Shown piece after piece: positions 8,663-18,557 of a DNA stretch of 64,000 nucleotides. A program made the translations under genes and the position numbers. The DNA is from Actinoplanes sp. L3-i22 (lineage in GTDB: Bacteria; Actinomycetota; Actinomycetes; Mycobacteriales; Micromonosporaceae): contig NZ_AP024745.1 in assembly GCF_019704555.1 (NCBI RefSeq), positions 10,653,501 to 10,717,500 of the forward strand, written 5' to 3'. The first letter of the stretch is position 1, and each line of letters begins with the position of its first letter. The notes under the pieces were generated by a model. That model was not told the DNA's origin. It saw only the letters and a list, made by a program, of their open reading frames with translations, and made no database searches.

Positions 8663-8747
8663 GGGTGCAACCGTAGCCGCACCCGCCCAACCCATCGAGA
8701 CGGCACACCGTGACCACTTCTCGCTTTTCGGCGATTAGCATCACGAG

Positions 8748-9155
8748 GTGGAGACACTCGACAACCAGATGATCAAAGACGCCATGGACGCGCGCGGGTT
8801 CGCGTACTTCGTCGATGCGGACGGCGACATCGCGGGCAACTTCCAGGGCAACCTGATCTACTTCTTCCGGCTCGGCCAGAACAAGGAGATGCTGCAGATC
8901 AGAGCCATGATGCAGCACGTCTTCTCGGTCGAGGACGTGCCGCGGCTCTACGAGTTCTGCAACACCTGGAACCGGGACCAGCTCTGGCCGAAGGCGTACG
9001 TGCAGGTCACCGACGACGGCACGGTGGTCGTGGTGGGCGAGGTCTCGGCCGACTTCGAGCGCGGCCTGACCCCCGAGCAGCTCGACCAGGTGCTGATCTG
9101 CGGGATCGCGACCGGCTGCCGGCTCGGTGAGGCGCTGGGCGAGCTCAAGAACTGA
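8748..9155 (+). CDS. YbjN-domain protein
   Basis: 135 aa from a GTG. It has the YbjN fold landmarks: a first strand AYFVDADGDIAGNFQGNLIYF, the helix DVPRLYEFCNTWNRDQLWPKAYV, and VVVVGEVSADF. YbjN proteins resemble type III secretion chaperones and in enterobacteria affect stress and motility; in actinobacteria the role is unknown. It is divergent from ftsK (about 85 nt shared promoter region) and ends at a strong bidirectional terminator facing the protease gene. Confidence 0.85.
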   Translation: METLDNQMIKDAMDARGFAYFVDADGDIAGNFQGNLIYFFRLGQNKEMLQIRAMMQHVFSVEDVPRLYEFCNTWNRDQLWPKAYVQVTDDGTVVVVGEVSADFERGLTPEQLDQVLICGIATGCRLGEALGELKN

Positions 9156-9156
9156 G

Positions 9157-9192
9157 AAGAGGCCGGGACCCCAGTGCGGGTCCCGGCCTCTT
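9157..9192. terminator. Bidirectional intrinsic terminator
   Basis: A perfect 15-bp stem: AAGAGGCCGGGACCC (9157-9171) pairs with 9178-9192, with a 6-nt loop. The A and T runs at the stem base serve both strands. It lies between the convergent YbjN and protease genes. Confidence 0.85.
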
Positions 9193-9204
9193 TCCCATGA
9201 GGAA

Positions 9205-10785
9205 CTACTGGACGTTGAAGCCCAGCGTGTAGTCACCGCTGCCGGAGGAGTCGATCACGACGTAGCGGAAGGTGCCGGAACGCTGGTTGACGCTCAGCGT
9301 CTTGTCGCCCTCGCCGGTGGCCTTGGCGACCGTCTTGAAGCCGCTCTTGGTCTGCCGCTGCAGGAACAGGTCGAAGTCCGCGCCGTCCGGAACGTCCAGG
9401 CAGGCCACGTGCTTGCCGGCCCGGGCCCGGAACGCGCCGTTGTCCGGCTGGGCCTGACCGTTGCCGGCCTTGGTGAGCGAGCCGGAGCGCTGCACCGGAA
9501 GCTCCGGGCAGGCCGCCGCGTCGCCGGCCGCCGGCGGCGCCTCGGCCGACTCGGACGGAGCCGCGGTAGCCGCGTCGGTCGGCGCCGCCGAGGCCCCACC
9601 CTCCTCAGCCGCACCGGTGGTCACCAGCGTGAGGTTGTTCTCCGCGAGGATCTCGTTGACCGGCTGGAAGAACGTCTCGCCGCCGACCGTGCAGTCGCCG
9701 GAGCCGCCCGAGGTCACGCCCTGGGCCTGGTCGCCGGAGAGCCACGGGCCACCGGAGTCGCCACCCTCGGCGCAGACGTCGGTCCGGGTCAGCCCGGTGA
9801 CCGCGCCCTCCGGGTACCGGACGGTCTGGTTCTTGGCCAGGATCGTGCCGCAGAACGTGCCGGTGGTCGAGCCGGACCGGCAGACCGCCGCGCCGACCGG
9901 CGCCTCGGTGTTGCCGGCCACCGGGAGCTCGTTGCCCTTGAAGTCGTTGACCACCGGACGCGGGGTCCAGTCGCCGTTCACCTCGACGAAGCCCATGTCG
10001 GCGTCACCGGGGAAGACGCTCGCCTTCACCACGCCCTGAGCCGCGTTGTTGAAGCCGGTGGTGGTGGTGCCGGGCGTGCCGCAGTGGCCGGCGGTGACGA
10101 AACCGCCCTCCACCGAGAAGCCGATCGAGCAGCGGGCCGTGCCGCCGTCGAGCGAGATGAAGTACGGGTCGGCGCCGCGCACGTCGAAGAGCGGCTTCGG
10201 CGTCCGGTTGCTGATCTTCACGGTGACCGCGCTGGCCGGCACGCCGGCCGCCTTCGCGAACGCCGCCGGATCGGTCCTGGCGTCCGGCTGCGCGACGATG
10301 ACCAGCTTGTTGGTGGGGGCGTCGACGTACCAGCCGGTCAGGCCGCTGGCCGACTTCACCTTCGCGTCCAGCTTGGTCTTGGCCGCGTCGAGGTCCGCCT
10401 CACTGCGCTTGACCAGCACCGGGACGGCGCCGGCGGCCTTCACCGCGGCTGCCGCGTCGGCATCGGTCACAGCGATCTTGAGGGTGGTGCCGTCCGCGGC
10501 GATCCAGGCGCCGCCGAAGCTGTCGCCGGTGGTCGCGGCCAGGGTCGCCGAGACGCCACCGGCCCACTTCGCGCGCTTCAGCCGGGTGGTCGCCTGGTCC
10601 GCGTCGAGGCCCAGGTCACGCTTCATCGCCGCGAGCAGGTCCGGGGAGACAGCCCCGCTCCCGGTCGCCTTCGTGCCGCTGTCACTGTCCGGCGTGGTGC
10701 CGGCCAGCGACGGCAGAGTGAAGGCGACCGCCGCCGCGGTCGCCGCCACTACCGCCGCAGCTACGGCGATCGATCTGCGCTGCAT
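9205..10785 (-). CDS. Secreted S1-family serine protease (alpha-lytic/streptogrisin-like) with C-terminal beta domain
   Basis: 526 aa from the ATG at 10785. Residues 1-29 are a Sec signal peptide. An alpha-lytic-type prodomain spans about 45-200. The chymotrypsin-fold catalytic domain is at about 205-390, with triad H234 (TAGHC), D263 (DADMGF) and S344 (GGDSGGP). Disulfide pairs C219-C235, C302-C312 and C338-C365 can be inferred. An Ala/Ser/Pro/Glu linker (390-425) leads to a C-terminal domain resembling pre-peptidase C-terminal (PPC) beta domains (DFDLFLQRQ...YTLGFNVQ). The product should be an extracellular protease needing self-cleavage of its pro-region. It has its own promoter with an inverted repeat. 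Confidence 0.93.
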   Translation of the reverse strand: MQRRSIAVAAAVVAATAAAVAFTLPSLAGTTPDSDSGTKATGSGAVSPDLLAAMKRDLGLDADQATTRLKRAKWAGGVSATLAATTGDSFGGAWIAADGTTLKIAVTDADAAAAVKAAGAVPVLVKRSEADLDAAKTKLDAKVKSASGLTGWYVDAPTNKLVIVAQPDARTDPAAFAKAAGVPASAVTVKISNRTPKPLFDVRGADPYFISLDGGTARCSIGFSVEGGFVTAGHCGTPGTTTTGFNNAAQGVVKASVFPGDADMGFVEVNGDWTPRPVVNDFKGNELPVAGNTEAPVGAAVCRSGSTTGTFCGTILAKNQTVRYPEGAVTGLTRTDVCAEGGDSGGPWLSGDQAQGVTSGGSGDCTVGGETFFQPVNEILAENNLTLVTTGAAEEGGASAAPTDAATAAPSESAEAPPAAGDAAACPELPVQRSGSLTKAGNGQAQPDNGAFRARAGKHVACLDVPDGADFDLFLQRQTKSGFKTVAKATGEGDKTLSVNQRSGTFRYVVIDSSGSGDYTLGFNVQ

Positions 10786-10842
10786 CTGGAGAACTCCCTC
10801 CGCCACGGGCGCCGTGGGGGCGGCGCCGTGCCAGGGAGTACG

Positions 10843-10877
10843 CACCTCGTCCGAAGAAGGTTGAAACGGACGAGGTG
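10843..10877. promoter_or_regulatory. Inverted repeat at the protease transcription start
   Basis: CACCTCGTCCG (10843-10853) is the perfect complement of CGGACGAGGTG (10867-10877), with a 13-nt loop. It sits directly downstream of the predicted -10 and covers the likely transcription start. It could be an operator or a 5'-leader hairpin. Confidence 0.55.
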
Positions 10878-10906
10878 TTAATCGACTTTCACAGCTTTCA
10901 CAGCAA
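10878..10906 (-). promoter_or_regulatory. Protease promoter
   Basis: On the minus strand TTGCTG (10906-10901), a 17-nt spacer and GATTAA (10883-10878) make a plausible sigma-70-type promoter. The spacer carries the end of a tandem direct repeat of GCTGTGAAA. The protease start codon is about 90 nt downstream. Confidence 0.5.
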
Positions 10907-10944
10907 TTGCTAAGAAACCCGTAAACCTTGCTTTCGGTACGGCG

Positions 10945-12633
10945 TCAGACCTCGACCACGGTCGGAACGATCATCGGCCGCCGCCGGTACGCGTCGTTCA
11001 CCCAGCGGCCGACCGTGCGCCGGACCACCTGCTGCAGCTGGTGCGAATCGGTGATGCCGTCCTCGGCGGACCGGTGCAGAGCCGCCGTGAGCAGCGGGAT
11101 CACCGGGTTGAACGCGTCCGGGTCCTCGGAGAAGCCCTTGGCCGAGATGCTCGGCTCACCGACCACCTTGCCGGTCACCGAATCGATGATCACGGTCGCC
11201 GAGATGAACCCGCCGTCGCCCAGGATCCGCCGCTCGGTGAGCAGCGACTCGCTGACGTCGCCGACCGCGAGACCGTCCACGTAGACGTACCGGCTCTTCA
11301 CCCGGCCGACCACGCGGGCGTGCCCCTCGACCAGGTCGACCACGTCACCGTCCTCACAGAGGACGACGCGGTCCGGCGCGACGCCGGACTCGATGCCGAG
11401 CTGGGCGTGCGCCCGCAGGTGCCGCCACTCGCCGTGCACCGGCATCAGGTTGCTCGGCCGGGTCACGTTCAGCAGGAACAGCAGCTCGCCGGCCGGGGCG
11501 TGCCCGGAGACGTGCACCTTCGCCGTCTCCTTGTGGATGACCGTGGCGCCGGCCCGGGACAGCTGGTTGATCACCCGGTAGACCGAGGTCTCGTTGCCCG
11601 GCACCAGCGAGCTGGCCAGCACGACCGTGTCACCGGACTCGATGGTGATGTGCCGGTGGTCGCCCGTCGACATCCGGCCCAGGGCGCTCATCGGCTCGCC
11701 CTGCGACCCGGTGGACATGAAGACGATCTCGTCCGGCGGCAGGTGGGTGGCCTCGTCCAGGCCGACCAGCAGCCCGTCCGGGATGCGCAGCAGGCCCAGG
11801 TCCCGGGCGATGCCCATGTTGCGGACCATGGACCGGCCGATCAGGGCGACCTTGCGGTCGTACTCCCAGGCGGCGTCCATCACCTGCTGGACCCGGTGCA
11901 CGTGCGAGGCGAAGCTGGCCACGATGATCCGGCCACTGGCCTTGCCGAAGATCCGGCTGAGCACCGGGCCGATGTCCCGCTCCGGCGCCACGAACCCGGG
12001 CACCTCGGCGTTCGTCGAGTCGGAGAGCAGCAGGTCGACGCCCTCGGCGCCGAGGCGCGCGAAGCCGGCCAGGTCGGTGATCCGCCCGTCCAGCGGCACC
12101 TGGTCCATCTTGAAGTCGCCGGTGTGCAGGATCAGCCCGGCCGGGGTGCGCACGGCGACCGCCAGCGCGTCCGGGATCGAGTGGTTGACCGCGAAGAACT
12201 CGCACTCGAACGGGCCCAGCCGCTCGATGCCGCCCTCCCGGACGGTCAGCGTGTACGGATCCAGGCGCCGCTCGGCCAGTTTCGCCTCGACCAGGGCGAG
12301 CGTGAACTCCGACCCGACCAGCGGGATGTCCGGCTTGTGGGCCAGGAGGTACGGCACCGCGCCGATGTGGTCCTCATGACCGTGGGTCAGCACGATCGCC
12401 TGAATGTCCCCCAGACGGTCCAGAATCGGTGCGAAGTCCGGCAGGATCAGATCCACGCCGGGCTGCTCGACGTCGGGGAAGAGCACCCCGCAGTCGATCA
12501 CCAACAACTTGCCGTCGAACTCCAGGACCGTCATGTTGCGGCCGATGGCGCCGAGTCCGCCGAGCGGGATGACGCGCAGGGCGCCTTCCGGCAGCGGCGG
12601 CGGCGGACCCAGCTCCACGTGAGCTTGACTCAT
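10945..12633 (-). CDS. rnj: Ribonuclease J
   Basis: 562 aa metallo-beta-lactamase/beta-CASP nuclease. The metal-binding HGHEDHIGA motif lies near residue 80, with further ligands in VNHSIPDA and LHTGDFKMD. The beta-CASP region (GRSMVRNMGIAR, STGSQGEPMSAL) and a C-terminal RNase J domain (VSGHAPAGELL...MPVHGEWRHL) follow. It is a combined 5'-3' exonuclease and endonuclease for mRNA turnover and rRNA maturation. The gene starts 13 nt downstream of the dapA stop, the usual dapA-rnj pairing in actinobacteria. Together with pnp in this window it covers much of the RNA-decay machinery. Confidence 0.95.
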   Translation of the reverse strand: MSQAHVELGPPPPLPEGALRVIPLGGLGAIGRNMTVLEFDGKLLVIDCGVLFPDVEQPGVDLILPDFAPILDRLGDIQAIVLTHGHEDHIGAVPYLLAHKPDIPLVGSEFTLALVEAKLAERRLDPYTLTVREGGIERLGPFECEFFAVNHSIPDALAVAVRTPAGLILHTGDFKMDQVPLDGRITDLAGFARLGAEGVDLLLSDSTNAEVPGFVAPERDIGPVLSRIFGKASGRIIVASFASHVHRVQQVMDAAWEYDRKVALIGRSMVRNMGIARDLGLLRIPDGLLVGLDEATHLPPDEIVFMSTGSQGEPMSALGRMSTGDHRHITIESGDTVVLASSLVPGNETSVYRVINQLSRAGATVIHKETAKVHVSGHAPAGELLFLLNVTRPSNLMPVHGEWRHLRAHAQLGIESGVAPDRVVLCEDGDVVDLVEGHARVVGRVKSRYVYVDGLAVGDVSESLLTERRILGDGGFISATVIIDSVTGKVVGEPSISAKGFSEDPDAFNPVIPLLTAALHRSAEDGITDSHQLQQVVRRTVGRWVNDAYRRRPMIVPTVVEV

Positions 12634-12646
12634 ACGCCTCTTCCTG

Positions 12647-13540
12647 TCAGAGCATGATGCCGGCCGCCGCGGCGTCCTGGCGCAATTGCTTCAATTCGTC
12701 GTTGCTCGCGTCCACCAGCGGCGACCGGACCGGGCCCGCGGGCAGGCCCTTCGCCTGCAGGCCGGCCTTCACCAGGATCGTCCCCGGAGAGCGGAAGATC
12801 CCGGTGAACAGCGGCAGAGCCTGCCGGTGCCGGGCCAGCGCGGTGACCGTGTCGCCGGTCTCGAACGCCTCGATCATTTCCTGGGCGAGCACGCCGGTGA
12901 AGTGCGACGACGTGCCGACCAGGCCCACTCCGCCGATGGCGAGCAGCGGCAGGGTGGCCGCGTCGTCACCGGAGTAATACGCCAGATCCGTGCGGCTCAG
13001 CACCCACGAGCTCGCGATCAGGTCGCCCTTGGCGTCCTTCACCGCGACGACCCGCTCGTGCTCGGCGATCCGGCACATGGTCTCGGTGGCGATCGCCGTG
13101 CCGGCCCGGTGCGGGATGTCGTAGACCATGATCGGCAGCCCGGACGCGTCGGCGACGGCCCGGAAGTGTCGCTCGACCCCGGCCTGCGGGGGCTTGTTGT
13201 AATACGGCGTCACGACCAGCAGGCCGTGGGCGCCGGCCTTCTCCGCGGCGTGCGCGAGCTCGATGGTGTGGGCGGTGTTGTTGGTGCCCACGCCGGCCAC
13301 GATCCGGGCCCGGTCGCCGACCGCCTCGAGCACGGCGCGCAGGAGCGTGTCCTTCTCCGCGTCGGTCGTGGTCGGGGACTCACCGGTGGTGCCGCTGATC
13401 ACGAGCGCGTCGTTGCGCTGCTCGTCGACGAGGTAGGTGGCCAGGCGGGCCGCTCCCTCGATGTCCAGGGAGCCGTCCGGGGTGAACGGGGTCACCATGG
13501 CGGTCAGCAGCCGTCCGAACGGCCGCGGGTCGTGCGTCAT
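12647..13540 (-). CDS. dapA: 4-hydroxy-tetrahydrodipicolinate synthase
   Basis: 297 aa from the ATG at 13540. It condenses pyruvate with aspartate semialdehyde, the first step of the lysine/diaminopimelate branch that feeds peptidoglycan. The TIM-barrel landmarks are present: GTTGE (T51), TPYYNKP (112-117), Y140 and the Schiff-base lysine K168 (AVKDAKGD). A GTG at 13570 would overlap the preceding stop as GTGA and add ten residues; either start is possible. The gene lies immediately upstream of rnj, while dapB is 3-4 kb away. Confidence 0.94.
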   Translation of the reverse strand: MTHDPRPFGRLLTAMVTPFTPDGSLDIEGAARLATYLVDEQRNDALVISGTTGESPTTTDAEKDTLLRAVLEAVGDRARIVAGVGTNNTAHTIELAHAAEKAGAHGLLVVTPYYNKPPQAGVERHFRAVADASGLPIMVYDIPHRAGTAIATETMCRIAEHERVVAVKDAKGDLIASSWVLSRTDLAYYSGDDAATLPLLAIGGVGLVGTSSHFTGVLAQEMIEAFETGDTVTALARHRQALPLFTGIFRSPGTILVKAGLQAKGLPAGPVRSPLVDASNDELKQLRQDAAAAGIML

Positions 13541-13566
13541 ACCTGACAACCTATCGGACGACCCGG

Positions 13567-14112
13567 TCACACGTAGAAAGCGGTGAACGGCGCCCAGGGC
13601 AGGTTACGCAGCACGCTCCACACCGCCCACACCGACATGAAGGTGATCATGGCGGCCGGAGTGATCGTGAGTTGCGGAATTCGCCAGTGGAAAAGCTTCC
13701 GGCCGGCCCAGGCGACATACATGTACACCAGGAACGGGACGGCGAACACGAAGATCGCGTGGTGCCGGGCGGCGGCGGGCAGATTGCCGTGCAACAGGTA
13801 CCAGGCGGCCCGGGTGCCGCCGCAACCCGGGCAGACGAAGCCGGTGGTGTATTTCAGCAGGCAGGTCGGCTCGGCGCCGGCCTCCGCCGAGACCGGGTCG
13901 GTGACCAGCGTGTAACCCACCGCGCCGCCCATGCAGGCCAGCACCGCGAGCGGGGCCAGCCAGACCGGCGACCGCAGGGCGATCCGGTCGAAGAAGCGGG
14001 TGATCCGGTCGGTCTCCGGGGCGGGATGGAACCGGTAGGCCGGCCAGTCCGGCGGCACCGGGGGGCCCTGCAACGGCTGGGCCTCCAGCCACGGCGGGAG
14101 GGCGGTGCTCAT
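13567..14112 (-). CDS. DUF2752 membrane protein
   Basis: 181 aa from the ATG at 14112. A Pro-rich N-terminus is followed by three to four hydrophobic segments. The diagnostic DUF2752 motif CPGCGGTRA occurs after the first one (TGFVCPGCGGTRAAWYLL). The family is widespread in actinobacteria and has no known function; the two cysteines could bind metal. Its stop touches the possible upstream start of dapA, so the two may be coupled. Confidence 0.85.
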   Translation of the reverse strand: MSTALPPWLEAQPLQGPPVPPDWPAYRFHPAPETDRITRFFDRIALRSPVWLAPLAVLACMGGAVGYTLVTDPVSAEAGAEPTCLLKYTTGFVCPGCGGTRAAWYLLHGNLPAAARHHAIFVFAVPFLVYMYVAWAGRKLFHWRIPQLTITPAAMITFMSVWAVWSVLRNLPWAPFTAFYV

Positions 14113-14128
14113 GGCGCCACGGTACACC

Positions 14129-15346
14129 TCAGAGCGCTTTCAACGCCGCGGCCAGCGGGCTCGCGAAATCGCCCGCGACCGGGGCGGCGATCGTGTCCAG
14201 ACCCAGCCAGCCGGCCAGCCGCCGGAGCTCGGCGGCGAGGGCCTGGGCGGTCTCCTCCTGGTCGGCGGCCGGCTCCAGCCAGGCGGCCGGGACCTCGAGC
14301 ACGCCGGTCTGCCGGTTCGCCTTCAGGTCGACCCGGGCGGCGAAGCGGTCGCCGAGCAGGAACGGAAGGACGTAATACCCGTACAGCCGCTGGGGTTTGG
14401 GCACGTAGATCTCGATGCGGTAGGTCATGTCGAACAGGCGCTCGGTCCGGTCCCGCTGCCAGATCAGCGGGTCGAACGGGCTGATCAGGGTGGCCGCGTC
14501 GACCCGGCGGGGCAGTTTCGCGTCGGCGTGCAGATAGGCCGCCGGCTTCCAGCCGCGGACCGTGACCGGGCGCAGCGTGCCGGCCTCGACCAGCTCGGCC
14601 ACCGCGGTGCGGGCGGCCTGGGTGGGCAGCCGGAAATAATCCTTCAGCTCCGCCTCGGCGGCCACGCCCAGCGCCCGGGCGGAGAGCTCGACCAGGGTGC
14701 GGAACGCCTCCGCCGGCTCCGGGGTCGGCGCGGCCAGCACGGCCGGCGGCAAGACCCGCTCGGGCAGGTCGTAGCGGCGGGCGAAAGAGGTGGTGCGCTC
14801 GGCGGCGGTCACCTGGCCGCTCCAGAACAGCCACTCCAGCGCCTGCTTGACGACCGACCAGTTCCACCCCCAGTTGTCCTTGCGCCGGGGGGCGTCGTGC
14901 TCGATCTCGTTCGCCGTGATCGGGCCGCGCTGCCGCACCTCGTCGAGCACCCAGGCGACCAGGTCGGGCTGCTCCGCGACGATCCGGCGCATGCCGCCCC
15001 ACGCGTACTCACTGGCCCGGGCCATCCGCCAGCGGAACAACGGCTGCAGCTCGGCGCGGATCAGCGAGGCCTCGTGACCCCAGAACTCGAAGAGCTCCCG
15101 GGGGCGTTGGTAGGCCGCGCGCTCCAGCAGCGACGCCGGGTAGGGGCCGAGACGGCTGTAGAGCGGCATGAAGTGGGCGCGCTGCAACACGTTCACCGAG
15201 TCCATCTGGATCAGGTGCAGGCGGCGCAACACCCGGCGCAGGTGGCGCAGATCGGTGGCGCCGCCCGGCTTCGGATCGGTGAAACCCTGGGCGGCCAGGG
15301 TGATCCGGCGGGCGTGCGCGACGGACAGCGTTTCGACAGTGGTCAT
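14129..15346 (-). CDS. Winged-helix DNA glycosylase of the YcaQ/AlkX (HTH_42) family
   Basis: 405 aa. The N-terminal winged-helix repeat carries QMDSVNV (about residues 47-53), the QxD motif characteristic of YcaQ/AlkX; AlkZ, specialised in antibiotic-linked crosslinks, has QxQ. Further motifs are FEFWGHEASL and YYVLPFLLGDRFAARVD near the C-terminus. Such enzymes excise interstrand crosslinks or alkylated bases. It stands alone rather than next to a biosynthetic cluster, which favours a general repair role. It diverges from the acetyltransferase at 15371. Confidence 0.88.
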   Translation of the reverse strand: MTTVETLSVAHARRITLAAQGFTDPKPGGATDLRHLRRVLRRLHLIQMDSVNVLQRAHFMPLYSRLGPYPASLLERAAYQRPRELFEFWGHEASLIRAELQPLFRWRMARASEYAWGGMRRIVAEQPDLVAWVLDEVRQRGPITANEIEHDAPRRKDNWGWNWSVVKQALEWLFWSGQVTAAERTTSFARRYDLPERVLPPAVLAAPTPEPAEAFRTLVELSARALGVAAEAELKDYFRLPTQAARTAVAELVEAGTLRPVTVRGWKPAAYLHADAKLPRRVDAATLISPFDPLIWQRDRTERLFDMTYRIEIYVPKPQRLYGYYVLPFLLGDRFAARVDLKANRQTGVLEVPAAWLEPAADQEETAQALAAELRRLAGWLGLDTIAAPVAGDFASPLAAALKAL

Positions 15347-15370
15347 CGACCAGCAGAGTAGAACAGGGGT

Positions 15371-15928
15371 ATGACAGAGTCGGTGATCCGGGCGCTGACC
15401 TCAGCTGATGTCGACGCGGTGGCGGAGGTGCACGTGCGCGGCACGCGGGCCGCCAACGCCGGGATCATGCCGGCGGCGCATCTGGCGGCGCTCGATCCGG
15501 CGGTCTTCGCCGCCCGCCGCCGCACCGACCTCGCCCGGTTCACCCTCGCGCTGCCCGGCCCGACCGGCCTCGCCGGGCCCGGCCGGCAGACCGTGGTCGC
15601 CGTGCGCGACGACCGGGTCATCGGGTTCGCCGGGTTCGGGCCGGATCGGGAGGATCCCCGGCTCGGCGAGCTCTACGCGATCTATGTCGACCCGGACGCC
15701 TGGGGCAGCGACGCCGGCCGGCTGCTGTTCGAGACGGCCCGGCACGGGCTGGCGTCTCCCCCGCGGGGGCCGGCGTTCCCGGCGATGCGGCTCTGGGTGC
15801 TGGCCGGCAACGCGCGGGCCCGGCGGTTCTACGAGCGGGCCGGGATGACCACCGACGGGGTGACCGTGACACACCGGGCGGGCGCCGGGATCGAACTGCC
15901 GAAACTCCGCTACACGCGTCCTCTGTAG
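15371..15928 (+). CDS. GNAT-family N-acetyltransferase (first of two)
   Basis: 185 aa. The GNAT fold is visible from VIRALTSADVDAVAEVHVRG, through ELYAIYVDPDAWGSDAGRLL (motif A, acetyl-CoA binding, slightly divergent from Q/RxxGxG/A) to LWVLAGNARARRFYERAGM (motif B). The substrate cannot be inferred. It is followed after 9 nt by a second acetyltransferase, suggesting a two-gene operon divergent from the YcaQ-like gene. Confidence 0.87.
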   Translation: MTESVIRALTSADVDAVAEVHVRGTRAANAGIMPAAHLAALDPAVFAARRRTDLARFTLALPGPTGLAGPGRQTVVAVRDDRVIGFAGFGPDREDPRLGELYAIYVDPDAWGSDAGRLLFETARHGLASPPRGPAFPAMRLWVLAGNARARRFYERAGMTTDGVTVTHRAGAGIELPKLRYTRPL

Positions 15929-15937
15929 GCTGCCGCC

Positions 15938-16489
15938 ATGGCTCTCGGTTTCGTCCGTCCCGCGCGACCCGGAGACGCCCCGGAGATCGCCCGCATCCAG
16001 GTGACCACGTGGCGCTCGGCGTACCGGCGCATGTTCCCGGCGCACGTCCTCGCCCAGCTGGACGAGGCGGTGCTGACCGAGGTCTGGAGCTCGGCGATCA
16101 CCGCGCCGCCGTCACCCCGGCACCGGGTGCTGATCGCCGTCGAGCAGGGCGAGACCGACCAGGTGGTCGGGTTCGCGGCCGCCGGGCCGGCCGACGAGCA
16201 CGCCCTCTCGCCGGAGGAGCCGCCGTTGCCGGACACCGTCGCGGCGGTCACCGATCTGCTCGTGGAGCCGCGGTGGGGGCGGCGCGGGCACGGCAGCCGG
16301 CTGCTGGCCGCCGCGGTCGACCTGTGGCGGGAGGACGCTTTCGGGTTCGCGGTGGCCTGGGTCTACGACGCGGACAACGTGATGAAGAAGTTCCTGGCCT
16401 CGGCGGGCTGGGAGCCGGACGGGGCCGGTCGCGCGCTGGACGTCGAGGACATGCTGGTCCCCCAGATGCGCCTGCATGTCGAGCTCTGA
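15938..16489 (+). CDS. GNAT-family N-acetyltransferase (second of two)
   Basis: 183 aa. The N-terminal strand GFVRPARPGDAPEIARIQVTTWRSAYR is typical, as is motif A VTDLLVEPRWGRRGHGSRLL (R/GxxGxGS) and the C-terminal WVYDADNVMKKFLASAGWEPDG. The substrate is not known. It is only distantly similar to its upstream neighbour, so this is a functional pair rather than a recent duplication. A tandem repeat starts shortly after its stop. Confidence 0.88.
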   Translation: MALGFVRPARPGDAPEIARIQVTTWRSAYRRMFPAHVLAQLDEAVLTEVWSSAITAPPSPRHRVLIAVEQGETDQVVGFAAAGPADEHALSPEEPPLPDTVAAVTDLLVEPRWGRRGHGSRLLAAAVDLWREDAFGFAVAWVYDADNVMKKFLASAGWEPDGAGRALDVEDMLVPQMRLHVEL

Positions 16490-16850
16490 CCCCGGCCGAA
16501 CCCGCAAGCCATACCTCGGCCCGCAAGCCACACCTCGGCCCGCCCGCAAGCCACACCTCGGCCCGCCCGCCCGCCCGGCCGCCGCGGTCGCGGTCCTCGG
16601 CTGGTCCTGAGGGCTGCCTCGGACCCTTGAAACGACCCTGAGCACCAGCCGGGCCCGCGCGGCGCGGCTGGGCCTCAGCCCGGCAACCGGGTCGCGGGGC
16701 TCTTTGCAACCGCGACCACCCGCGGACGTCGCCCTTGCGGGTCTCGTGTTCTGGGCGCCCCGCGCCCTTGCGAGGCCCGGAAGGGTCCCCGCGGGAGCGA
16801 CGATCAGTTATCGGCCGCAGCCGAGGCAATAAAGATCTTGAAGTTGATCT
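16490..16850. other. 361-bp non-coding gap: tandem repeat, hairpin and dispersed repeat copy 2
   Basis: No gene is evident. The left part carries three copies of a roughly 20-bp GCAAGCCACACCTCGGCCC unit (16503-16566) and a GCC-rich run. A 7-bp hairpin, CCAGCCG/CGGCTGG, is at 16645-16671. The right part is the dispersed structured repeat. The gap lies between convergent genes. Confidence 0.7.
16503..16566. repeat. Tandem repeat after the acetyltransferase gene
   Basis: Three copies of GCAAGCCACACCTCGGCCC with one base variant (T for C in the first). The second and third copies are separated by an extra GCCC-type spacer. No coding frame continues through it. Confidence 0.65.

Positions 16851-16851
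<1 letters not shown>
16706..16851 (-). repeat. Dispersed structured repeat, copy 2
   Basis: Nearly identical to copy 1 (6009-6154) across the right 85 bp. On the minus strand it starts at the dapB stop codon. The outer arms CGTCGC (16727-16732) and GCGACG (16797-16802) can pair, enclosing GGGCGC-CCC-GCGCCC. A small AAGATC/GATCTT hairpin follows the stop codon directly. Confidence 0.85.
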
Positions 16852-18546
<1,695 letters not shown>

Positions 18547-18557
18547 GGAGACCAAGG

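Noticed and set aside
16804..16850. Repeat element coding for a conserved peptide (KINFKIF-type end)
   Set aside because: The frame differs between the three copies relative to the adjoining genes, and copy 3 has a different reading, so a coding role is unlikely.
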